64,000 nucleotides of DNA from Sagittula stellata E-37 (GTDB lineage Bacteria > Pseudomonadota > Alphaproteobacteria > Rhodobacterales > Rhodobacteraceae): contig NZ_CP155729.1 of NCBI RefSeq assembly GCF_039724765.1, positions 4,101,501-4,165,500 on the forward strand, given 5' to 3'. The notes beneath the pieces are model-generated. The model was not told the origin of the DNA. It searched no databases and was given only the letters and a program-made list of their open reading frames with translations. Shown here piece by piece: positions 35,636 through 42,677 of this stretch (its first letter is position 1; each line of letters opens with the position of its first letter). Position numbers and translations under genes: made by a program.

Positions 35636-35995
35636 TCAGGCCGAAGCGGTCGTGGGCATCCACATCTTTTCGAGCTGGTAGAACTCGCGCACTTCGGGAC
35701 GGAACACGTGCACGACCACGTCCGCCGCGTCGATCAGAACCCAGTCCCCGATATCCTTGCCCTCCATCTTGCACTGGACGCCCAGCTCCGATTTCAGGGT
35801 CTCGGCCAGCTTGTCCGAGAGCGCGGCCACCTGCCGGGTCGACCGGCCGGAAGCGATCACCATCCAGTCACAGACAGAAGACTTTCCGCGCAGATCGACC
35901 TGCACGACGTCTTCGGCCTTGTTGTCGGAGAGTGTGGAGAGGACCGCGGCGAGGATCTCGCTGCTCGTCGGGTCCGGTTGGGTCGGCGCCGTCAT
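35636..35995 (-). CDS. rsfS: Ribosome silencing factor RsfS
   Basis: This 119-residue protein binds ribosomal protein L14 and blocks subunit joining during starvation. Conserved parts are KAEDVVQVDLRGKSSVCDWMVIASGRSTRQVAAL and DWVLIDAADVVVHVF. Three in-frame starts exist: GTG 36079, ATG 36034 and ATG 35995. I chose 35995 because AGGG lies about 10 nt upstream and the conserved domain begins 10 residues in. Operon with rlmH. Confidence 0.93.
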   Translation of the reverse strand: MTAPTQPDPTSSEILAAVLSTLSDNKAEDVVQVDLRGKSSVCDWMVIASGRSTRQVAALSDKLAETLKSELGVQCKMEGKDIGDWVLIDAADVVVHVFRPEVREFYQLEKMWMPTTASA

Positions 35996-36309
35996 CGGCT
36001 GACCCTGTTCAGCGGATGTACCCGCATGTGCCATTGCAGACAGGACATCGTCCTCCTTCGGATAGCGCGCCTGTGACACGCCCCGGCGCCGGGCTGCCTA
36101 TGAATATAGCAGCGCAAATGTGAATTCTCAATGTCGCGCCGATGCAGAAGGCAAAGCCGCGCCACTCAGGCCAGGACCTGCCCGTTTTCCGGGCGCACGG
36201 CGTATGGATGGCGAGGGTCACTTCGCTCGATTGACTGCTTGCTCCGCTACCACGGATGCCGTTCACGGCCCCTCCCCGCCCCAACCAATCCGGCCGCTTT
36301 CGCCCGACT

Positions 36310-36546
36310 TCACTTGCCGGTCAGACGCCAACTTTTTCTATGTTTTTCCAGTTTCCCGGCGGCTTTGAGGTGCTGTGCCTGCCATCGCATATCGTACTGC
36401 CACGTATAAAACAGATCACCTGACGCCAGAAGTTCAGCTTCATGATTCTCCCAGATATGCTGAGCAATCCGAGTCAGGTGCGCCTCACCGCCGTGCGCCT
36501 TCAAGGCTGCGATGATCCACTCCTGAAGGTCCTGTTTTTTTGCCAA
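36310..36546 (-). CDS. Small winged-helix protein of unknown function
   Basis: This 78-residue protein has a predicted winged-helix shape: LQEWIIAALKAHGGEAHLTR, an IAQHIWENHEAEL recognition-type helix, an aromatic stretch YTWQYDMRWQAQHL and a WRLT wing end, similar to the N-terminal HTH of Mrr/HARE-type proteins. The start is taken as TTG at 36546 because GGGAGGA lies 7-8 nt ahead; a longer ATG-started version would overlap the upstream gene heavily. Its start is 1 nt after the stop of the small membrane-protein gene, so the two are coupled. Function unknown. Confidence 0.65.
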   Translation of the reverse strand: MAKKQDLQEWIIAALKAHGGEAHLTRIAQHIWENHEAELLASGDLFYTWQYDMRWQAQHLKAAGKLEKHRKSWRLTGK

Positions 36547-36547
36547 G

Positions 36548-36829
36548 TCATTGTCCTCCCAAAGCCAGATACCCCACATAGACCAGCCAAACCGCCGCCA
36601 GCCCCCAGGCCACGTGCATGACCCGCGTCAGCCGCCGGTGCCGCGCTGCGTAGTCGCGGAAGGCGTCTTCGTCGGGCGCCTCGTACTCAGGGGCCTCGCC
36701 CAGCCGCCGCCTGAGGGCGGTGGGCAGATCGCGCGCCATCCTCCGGATGCGCGTCCGCCGCCAGTTCGACGCCGCCATGACAACGAACACGCACACCATC
36801 GCCAGGGACCATACCGGATTGGCCTGCAT
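36548..36829 (-). CDS. Small two-helix membrane protein of unknown function
   Basis: This 93-residue protein has an N-terminal transmembrane helix (residues ~5-20), a basic Arg-rich stretch followed by an acidic linker (YEAPDEDAFRDY), and a second helix near the C-terminus (~70-90). GGGAGA precedes the ATG. It is translationally adjacent to the winged-helix gene downstream, suggesting a joint function at the membrane. No family recognised. Confidence 0.65.
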   Translation of the reverse strand: MQANPVWSLAMVCVFVVMAASNWRRTRIRRMARDLPTALRRRLGEAPEYEAPDEDAFRDYAARHRRLTRVMHVAWGLAAVWLVYVGYLALGGQ

Positions 36830-36843
36830 AGGACATCTCCCGT

Positions 36844-36865
36844 TTCTCTGCTTTCCAAATACTCA
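36844..36865 (-). repeat. TTTCCAAATACTCA repeat, copy 2
   Basis: Identical over 22 bp to 31226-31247. It lies 14 bp upstream of the small membrane-protein start, on the same relative strand as copy 1. Confidence 0.6.
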
Positions 36866-36915
36866 TGCTCCGCGCCGGTCGCCATGCGCAACGCGTCCGG
36901 GCGCGCGGACCTGAC

Positions 36916-36941
36916 GTAGGGTGGGGCTCCGCGCCACCCTG
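36916..36941 (+). repeat. GTAGGG-type hairpin element, copy 2
   Basis: GTAGGGTGGGGC...GCGCCACCCTG: compared with the copies at 55189 and 63932, the stem changes GGCGG/CCGCC to GGTGG/CCACC, a compensatory change that keeps the hairpin. Confidence 0.6.
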
Positions 36942-37001
36942 CCCCGGCCGCCACGGTTCGCCGGACCGAAGGCTATCGCACCCGCGCGAAAGGCGCGCAC
37001 G

Positions 37002-38084
37002 TCAGCCCCGCCGCAGCGGCAGCACCGCCACCGCCTCCTGCAGCCCCGCGTCCGGCACGGTATCGTCGCGCACCTTCGTGCGTTTCAAAAGCTTCCAGCC
37101 GTTGGTGATGTTGCGGCAGTGCCAGAACCAGGCGTCCTTCGCCCGGAACCACGTCGGAAAGGGCAGCCGCTCCAGCCGGTGCTGGCGCCACTCGAACCCG
37201 CACAACGGCCCCGAAGGCACCATGCACCACTTGTCCGGACACGTCTTCGCGGGATCGTCGCGCCAGCCATGCACGGCGTGCGAGGGCACGCCCTCGAACC
37301 CCGGCGCGGGGTGCACCCAGTAGCCCGGGAAGGCGACATAGCCGAAACGGCTCGCCACCGCGCGGTCGAAGATCCGGCCATCCGACATCACCAGCTCGTC
37401 CAGATCGCAGTTCAGCACGGCGCGGGCGTCCCACAGGAACCGGTGCCGCACCGCGTTCAGGACGCAGAACTGCAGGAACAGCTCGGAGTTGGCGTAGGGC
37501 TTCTTCCCGCGCGGCCCGTATGGCACGGAGGTCGACAAGACCCGCGCCACCGGCACGCCGCTCGCCTCCAGCGCCTGCCGCACCACGTCCGGGCCGTGGA
37601 CCTCGGACCCGTTGTCGACGAACAGCACCGCGTCGGCGCCGTGATGGATCATGTGGAAGCGCACCCAGTCCTCGATCCAGCCCGGCTCGTTGTCCTTCGA
37701 CAGGGTGACCAGAACGTTGCGCCCGGCGAAATCGGGCTCCGGCCCGTGCACGACGCTCTCGCCGCGCCAGCCGTCCACCTCGACCGAGACCGTCGCAGGA
37801 CAGCGCGCCGAGCGCAGGGATATGACGGTGTGCCGGTCATATGTCCGGAACCGCGCCCGCACCGCCTGCCCGTCCAGTGCAAACCGTGCCCTGCGCAGAG
37901 GGGCGTCGAGGTTGTTCAGTCTCGGGCAGATCAGCCGGACGACTCCGGCCCGCCAGACCGCGTCCAGCCACAACGTCCGGCCATCGAACCGATCGAGGTA
38001 ATCGTCCTCCCAATAGAGGTCCTTCACCCTCGGCTGCCGCTCCAGCCCGCTGCCGTCCAGCGTCAGGGTCGCGAAATCGGTCAA
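37002..38084 (-). CDS. Glycosyltransferase, GT2/GT92-like
   Basis: This 360-residue protein has an N-terminal ~110-residue extension of beta-strands and a glycosyltransferase-A-like core: NVLVTLSKDNEPGWIEDWVRFHMIHHGADAVLFVDNGS, the DxD-type metal motif in LNCDLDEL, and VAFPGYWVHP. Such proteins (GT92/Glyco_tranf_2_4 style) are common in roseobacters, often linked to surface polysaccharide. The start is a TTG at 38084 with GGGAGGGG immediately upstream. The neighbours give no pathway clue; sugar donor unknown. Confidence 0.78.
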   Translation of the reverse strand: MTDFATLTLDGSGLERQPRVKDLYWEDDYLDRFDGRTLWLDAVWRAGVVRLICPRLNNLDAPLRRARFALDGQAVRARFRTYDRHTVISLRSARCPATVSVEVDGWRGESVVHGPEPDFAGRNVLVTLSKDNEPGWIEDWVRFHMIHHGADAVLFVDNGSEVHGPDVVRQALEASGVPVARVLSTSVPYGPRGKKPYANSELFLQFCVLNAVRHRFLWDARAVLNCDLDELVMSDGRIFDRAVASRFGYVAFPGYWVHPAPGFEGVPSHAVHGWRDDPAKTCPDKWCMVPSGPLCGFEWRQHRLERLPFPTWFRAKDAWFWHCRNITNGWKLLKRTKVRDDTVPDAGLQEAVAVLPLRRG

Positions 38085-38241
38085 GCGCCCCTCCCTGTCC
38101 GGCCCCGCCTCGTCGGCACCGGGCTTGGCACGGATCGGCCCGCCGCATCAAGCGGCAACACGCGACCCGTCGCTCCGGTCCGCAAGACGCCCCCCCCTCG
38201 CCGTTTCAAAGAGCAACACGCAGCCAAACCCCCACCTTTCT

Positions 38242-38291
38242 TGCGACTAAGTCGCATGAACGTTGACTTCTTGCGAATGGCTCGCATATTG
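38242..38291 (+). promoter_or_regulatory. Metal-importer promoter with two tandem palindromic operators
   Basis: Two 15-bp palindromes of the form TGCGA-N5-TCGCA lie at 38242-38256 (TGCGACTAAGTCGCA, arms of 7) and 38272-38286 (TGCGAATGGCTCGCA), 30 bp apart. A sigma-70-like promoter fits around the second: TTGACT (38263-38268), 17-bp spacer, ATATTG (38286-38291). The second site fills the spacer and would block RNA polymerase. The pattern resembles Fur/Mur-type boxes (TGC-N9-GCA). It lies 22 bp upstream of the binding-protein ATG. Confidence 0.7.
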
Positions 38292-38312
38292 AGCAGAGAA
38301 AGGACAGCTTAC

Positions 38313-39272
38313 ATGACATTTACACGCCGTACCTTCCTCGGGGCCGCCGCCGCCCTGCCTCTGGTTCCGCGCATGGGCCACGCAGCCGCGCCGCTCAGGG
38401 TGACCGCCACCACGGGCATGATCGCCGACACTGCCAGCAACGTTGCGGGCGCGCTGGCCGAGGTGACCGCGCTGATGGGTCCGGGGGTCGATCCGCACGG
38501 CTACCGGCAGACCCGCTCCGACATCGTCACTCTGACGCGCGGCGACGTAGCGCTGCGCAACGGCCTCCACCTCGAAGCACAACTCGAAGATCTGTTCGAA
38601 ACCCTGTCGAGCCGCGTGCCCGTCGTGCCCGTCGCCGAGGCCATCCCCGAAACCGACATCCTGTACAACACGGTCTACGAGGGCCGGCCGGACCCGCACG
38701 TCTGGATGGTGCCGCGCCTCTGGCGCCACGCGGTCGAGGCAACCCGCGACGCGCTGACCGACCTGCGGCCCGAGGAGGCCGACACCTTCGCCGCCAACAC
38801 AGAAGCCTATCTGGCGCAGCTCGACGCGCTGCAGGCCTATGCGACCGACGTCCTGGCCACCGTGCCCGAACCGGCGCGCGTGCTCGTCACCGCGCATGAC
38901 GCCTTCGGTTACTTCGGCGCGGAATACGGTTTCGAGGTCATGGGCATTCAGGGCATCTCCACGGAGTCCGAGGCGGGCCTCCAGCGCATCGCCGCGCTGG
39001 TCGACGCGCTGGTGACGCGCGGCATCGGCGCCGTCTTCGTCGAAAGCTCGGTCTCCGACCGCAACGTGCGCGCGCTGATCGAAGGGGCGGCCTCGCGCGG
39101 GGCCGATGTCCGCATCGGAGGAGAACTCTTCTCCGACGCCATGGGTCAGCCCGGCACCTACGAAGGCACATGGATCGGCATGATCGACCACAACGTGACC
39201 ACGATCTGCAAAGCGCTTGGCGGCACCGCCCCCGACCGGGGCATGAACGGCAAACTCAATGCCGGGATCTAA
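38313..39272 (+). CDS. Metal ABC transporter substrate-binding protein (TroA-like)
   Basis: This 319-residue periplasmic cluster A-I binding protein for Mn/Zn (possibly Fe) has an RR-containing signal peptide (TRRTFLGAAAALPLVPRMGHA; Tat export possible). The ligand set appears to be H62 (DPHGY), H129 (DPHVW), H195 (TAHDAFGYF) and D292 (IDHNVTT), the His3-Asp set of TroA, and the TroA-like GIQGISTESEAG loop follows. The ATG at 38313 directly follows the operator region. First gene of a four-gene importer operon. Confidence 0.92.
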   Translation: MTFTRRTFLGAAAALPLVPRMGHAAAPLRVTATTGMIADTASNVAGALAEVTALMGPGVDPHGYRQTRSDIVTLTRGDVALRNGLHLEAQLEDLFETLSSRVPVVPVAEAIPETDILYNTVYEGRPDPHVWMVPRLWRHAVEATRDALTDLRPEEADTFAANTEAYLAQLDALQAYATDVLATVPEPARVLVTAHDAFGYFGAEYGFEVMGIQGISTESEAGLQRIAALVDALVTRGIGAVFVESSVSDRNVRALIEGAASRGADVRIGGELFSDAMGQPGTYEGTWIGMIDHNVTTICKALGGTAPDRGMNGKLNAGI

Positions 39273-39273
39273 G

Positions 39274-40134
39274 ATGCAGCGATCCGAAACCCATGGCCTC
39301 GACCTCGCCACCTCCGCAGGGCAGCCCGTAACCGAAGACCTCTCGGCGGCCCCGCTGGCCTTGCGCGGGTTGACCGTGTCTTACGGCGGCGAGCCGGTGA
39401 TCTTCTCCGTCGACATGACGCTGATCCCCGGCACGATGACGGCGATCATCGGCCCGAACGGCGCGGGCAAGTCGACGCTGCTGAAAGCCGCGCTCGGCGT
39501 CATCAAACCGCTTGCGGGCCGTGTCACGGCCTGGGGTGCACCGCTCGAAGCGGCCCGCCACCGGATCGCCTACGTGCCGCAGCGCGCCTCCATCGACTGG
39601 GACTTCCCGACCACTGTGATGGACGTGGTGCTGATGGGCCTCTGGCGCGAACTGGGGCTTCTGAGACGCACCCGCAAGACCCACCGCGACGCGGCGCTCG
39701 CCTGTCTCGCGCGCGTCGGGATGGACGGTTTCGCCGACCGCCAGATCGGACAGTTGTCCGGCGGCCAGCAGCAGCGCGTCTTCCTCGCCCGGGCGCTGGC
39801 GCAGAAGGCCGACCTCTACATGCTGGACGAACCCTTCGCCGGCGTGGACGCCGCCACCGAAAGCGCAATCATCTCCGTCCTGCATGCGCTGCGTGACGAG
39901 GGCCGCACAGTGCTGTCGGTGCACCACGACCTCGCCACCGTGCCGCGCTACTTCGACCGGGTCTTCCTGATCAACCGCCGCCGCGTGGCCGAGGGGCCGA
40001 CGGACACGAACTTCACCGAAAAGGCGCTGACAGCCACCTACGGCGGACGGCTGCCCGACACCCGCCTGCCTGAGCCCAGACTGCCTGACGAACGACGGCC
40101 TGACGAAAGACGGCCCCAAGGCCGGCCAGCCTGA
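39274..40134 (+). CDS. Metal ABC transporter ATP-binding protein with repeat tail
   Basis: This 286-residue ATPase has Walker A GPNGAGKST (60-68), the signature LSGGQQQRV, Walker B LYMLDEPF, and the H-loop VHHD. The first ~29 residues precede the domain. The last ~27 residues are a pentapeptide repeat, LPDTR-LPEPR-LPDER-RPDER-RPQGR, not seen in typical members (see repeat 40051-40125). The ATG at 39274 (GGGA upstream) is chosen; another at 39259 overlaps the preceding gene. It couples with the two permeases downstream. Confidence 0.92.
   Translation: MQRSETHGLDLATSAGQPVTEDLSAAPLALRGLTVSYGGEPVIFSVDMTLIPGTMTAIIGPNGAGKSTLLKAALGVIKPLAGRVTAWGAPLEAARHRIAYVPQRASIDWDFPTTVMDVVLMGLWRELGLLRRTRKTHRDAALACLARVGMDGFADRQIGQLSGGQQQRVFLARALAQKADLYMLDEPFAGVDAATESAIISVLHALRDEGRTVLSVHHDLATVPRYFDRVFLINRRRVAEGPTDTNFTEKALTATYGGRLPDTRLPEPRLPDERRPDERRPQGRPA
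40051..40125 (+). repeat. 15-bp tandem repeat in the ATPase 3' end
   Basis: Five consecutive 15-nt units of the kind CTGCCTGACGAACGA encode LP(D/E)xR-type pentapeptides. Units 2-4 are most alike; the last is degenerate. Confidence 0.7.
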
Positions 40135-40198
40135 AACAGGCCGCCCGAACGCCGTCTGCCCCGCACCCGGATCTGTCCCAAGGAAACGCCCCCACCCC

Positions 40199-41401
40199 AT
40201 GCTGATCGACGCGCTGACCCTGCAACTTGGCTATAATGCGACGCTGGTCGCGCTCGGGGCCGCGGCGCTCGGGCTGGCGGCGGGGACGGTCGGTGCCTTC
40301 CTCTTCCTGCGCCAGCGCGCACTGGTGTCCGACGCGATCAGCCATTCGACCCTGCCCGGCCTCGCCTGCGCCTTCCTCCTGATGGTGGCCTTCGGCGGCG
40401 AGGGCCGTAACCTCGCCGGTCTGATGGCAGGCAGCGCCGTGTCGGCCTGGCTCGGCCTGTGGCTGACGGCCTGGCTGACCCGCCGCACCCGCCTGTCCGA
40501 AGACGCCGCAATCGGCGCCGTGCTCTCGGTCTTCTTCGGGCTGGGGGTGGTGCTGCTGACCGTGATCCAGACCATGTCCGCCGGACGGCAGGCCGGGCTG
40601 GAAAGCTTCCTGCTCGGCTCGACCGCGGGCATGCTGCAAAGCGACGCGCTGCTGATCGCCGCCGGAGGCGCCCTGACGCTGACCGCCACGCTGCTCTTGC
40701 GCCGGCCGCTGCTGATGATCGCCTTCGACGAAGGCTATGCCGCCCAGCGGGGTCTCAGCGTGCATGCCTTCGACATGGCGCTGATGACGCTGGTGATGGC
40801 GGTGACCGTGACCGGGCTGAAGATCGTCGGGCTGATCCTCATCGTCGCCCTGCTCATCATCCCGCCCGTCGCCGCGCGCTTCTGGACCGACCGGGCCGAA
40901 CGGGTGGCACTGCTGGCGGGCGTCCTCGGCGGCGCGGCCGGTTACGCGGGCGCCGCGATCTCGGCCACCGCGCCGCAACTGCCCACCGGACCGATCATCG
41001 TGCTGACCGCCTTCGCCTTCTTCACCCTGTCGCTGATCGCGGCGCCCGGACGCGGTGTCATGGCGTCCCTGCTGCGCCACCGTCGGCTGCAACACCGGGT
41101 CCACCTGCGGCAGGGGCTGCTGGCGCTGGCCCACGGACAACCGGTCTACGAAGACCTCACACGCCGGATGCTCCGCGCCCGGGGTCTCTTGCGCGCCGAC
41201 GGGGTGCCCACGGCAAAGGGCCGCGCCCGCGCCGCGGAAGAAGCACTGGACGAAGCCCGCTGGCAGGAACTCCGCCGCGCGCCGCAGCTTTCCGAACTCG
41301 CCGCGCGCGACGATGGCCTGACCCGGATCGAGGACATCCTGACCCGCGACCAGATCGCCGCCATCGACGCCCGCCTGGGTCCCAGGGGAGCGGTGGCATG
41401 A
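40199..41401 (+). CDS. Metal ABC transporter permease with C-terminal winged-helix extension
   Basis: This 400-residue protein is about 110 residues longer than a standard ABC-3 permease. Residues 1-283 form the membrane domain (about eight helices; QRALVSDAISHSTLPGLA near residue 40). Residues ~293-400 are soluble: RVHLRQGLLALAHGQPVYEDLTRRMLRARGLL, then DGVPTAKGRARAAEEAL, a pattern of helices and wing like the DtxR/MarR winged helix, followed by a helical tail. Chlamydial YtgCR is a known permease-DtxR fusion. Here the extension may sense metal or DNA; that is inference. Confidence 0.88.
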   Translation: MLIDALTLQLGYNATLVALGAAALGLAAGTVGAFLFLRQRALVSDAISHSTLPGLACAFLLMVAFGGEGRNLAGLMAGSAVSAWLGLWLTAWLTRRTRLSEDAAIGAVLSVFFGLGVVLLTVIQTMSAGRQAGLESFLLGSTAGMLQSDALLIAAGGALTLTATLLLRRPLLMIAFDEGYAAQRGLSVHAFDMALMTLVMAVTVTGLKIVGLILIVALLIIPPVAARFWTDRAERVALLAGVLGGAAGYAGAAISATAPQLPTGPIIVLTAFAFFTLSLIAAPGRGVMASLLRHRRLQHRVHLRQGLLALAHGQPVYEDLTRRMLRARGLLRADGVPTAKGRARAAEEALDEARWQELRRAPQLSELAARDDGLTRIEDILTRDQIAAIDARLGPRGAVA

Positions 41402-41555
41402 CCGGTCTGTCCGCTCCGATCCCTCCCACGACTGGCCAAGCCCGGCCCGGTTGCAAAGCCCGCCGGGCGTGTCGCCCAAGTGTCACGCGACACGCCCGTG
41501 CCGCGTGTTCAGTCCGCCGGTCTCCTCCTCCCTTCCCGACCGCGGGAGACGCCCA

Positions 41556-42461
41556 GTGAACTCCGAATTCCTTGCCCTGTCCCTGCCGCCGATGCTGATC
41601 GGCACGCTTGCGGCGATGGCCTGCGCCCTGCCCGGCAACTTCCTGCTGCTGAGGCGGCAGGCGCTGATCGGGGACGCCATCTCGCACACCGTGCTGCCGG
41701 GTATCGTCGTTGCCTTCCTGGTGACCGGAACGATCGCCGCCGTACCGATGATGCTGGGCGCCGCCGGCGCAGCCCTTGTGGCCGTGGTCCTGATCGAGGC
41801 CATCCGCCGCCTCGGCCGCGTCGAACCCGGCGCGGCGATGGGCGTCGTCTTTACCGCGATGTTCGCGGGAGGCGTGCTGCTGCTGGAACAGACCGACACC
41901 GCGTCGGTGCACCTCGACGTGGAACATGCGCTTTACGGCAACCTGGAAAGCCTGATCTGGCTCGACGGCTTTTCCTGGAGCGCCCTGACAGATCCCGCCG
42001 CGCTCGCCACCCTGCCACCGGAACTGGGCCGCATGGCGGCAGCGCTGGTCGTGGTCGCAGCGGCGACTTGGCTGTTCTGGCGGCCACTGAAACTCGCCAC
42101 GTTCGACGAAGCCTTCGCCCGCACCCTCGGCCTGCCAGTGACCCTGATTTCGCTGGGTATCGTGACAATGGCGGCCCTCGCGGCGGTGGCCGCCTTCGAC
42201 GCTGTCGGCTCGATCATCGTGATCGCGATGTTCATCTGCCCCCCCGCCTGCGCCCGCCTGATGACCAACCGGCTGGAACACCAGGTGACATGGTCGCTTG
42301 GCTTCGCGACGCTCTCGGCCGTTCTGGGATACGTGCTGGCCGGATATGGCCCGCTCTGGCTGGGCAACACCGCGTCGGTCTCCGCCGCCGGGATGATTGC
42401 CACGGTATCGGGAGCACTCTTGGGACTGGCCGCGCTCTTCGGACCACATCGCAGGGGATGA
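41556..42461 (+). CDS. Second metal ABC transporter permease
   Basis: This 301-residue ABC-3 family permease has about eight transmembrane helices and the conserved RRQALIGDAISHTVLPGIV segment, without the extension of its partner. The start is taken as GTG at 41556, with GGGAGA 8 nt upstream and the hydrophobic N-terminus just after; the frame is open further upstream with no homology. Two different permeases next to one ATPase match the TroABCD/MntABCD layout. Confidence 0.9.
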   Translation: MNSEFLALSLPPMLIGTLAAMACALPGNFLLLRRQALIGDAISHTVLPGIVVAFLVTGTIAAVPMMLGAAGAALVAVVLIEAIRRLGRVEPGAAMGVVFTAMFAGGVLLLEQTDTASVHLDVEHALYGNLESLIWLDGFSWSALTDPAALATLPPELGRMAAALVVVAAATWLFWRPLKLATFDEAFARTLGLPVTLISLGIVTMAALAAVAAFDAVGSIIVIAMFICPPACARLMTNRLEHQVTWSLGFATLSAVLGYVLAGYGPLWLGNTASVSAAGMIATVSGALLGLAALFGPHRRG

Positions 42462-42496
42462 CCGGTTTCGGATCGGCTGACGCCGATCCGACCGTC

Positions 42497-42585
42497 GGGG
42501 GGCTTTGCCCCCCGTACCCCCCAAGGTATTTGAACCAAGATGAAGAATATGGCGCGGCTTGGTCTTCATCTTGGTCCAAATACCT
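42497..42585. repeat. Head-to-head pair of 3' elements forming a long inverted repeat
   Basis: A GGGGGGC-TTT-GCCCCCC hairpin (42497-42513) is followed by AGGTATTTGAACCAAGATGA (start 42524) and, 18 bp beyond its end, by the reverse complement CTTCATCTTGGTCCAAATAC (42564 on). The two 22-bp arms match at 21 positions. It lies between the second permease gene and dnaE2. Confidence 0.7.
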
Positions 42586-42677
42586 ATTTTTGTTAGTGAA
42601 GCGGGTCCGGCGGGCTGCAGGGCAGAGTGGTGCATTCCGACTCCAAATGGAACAAATCATGAACTAATCTGCCGGGC

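Noticed and set aside
36921..38312. In-frame extension upstream of the metal-binding protein that would make a 783-residue protein
   Set aside because: The extra part overlaps the glycosyltransferase gene antisense and would bury the signal peptide, promoter and operators.
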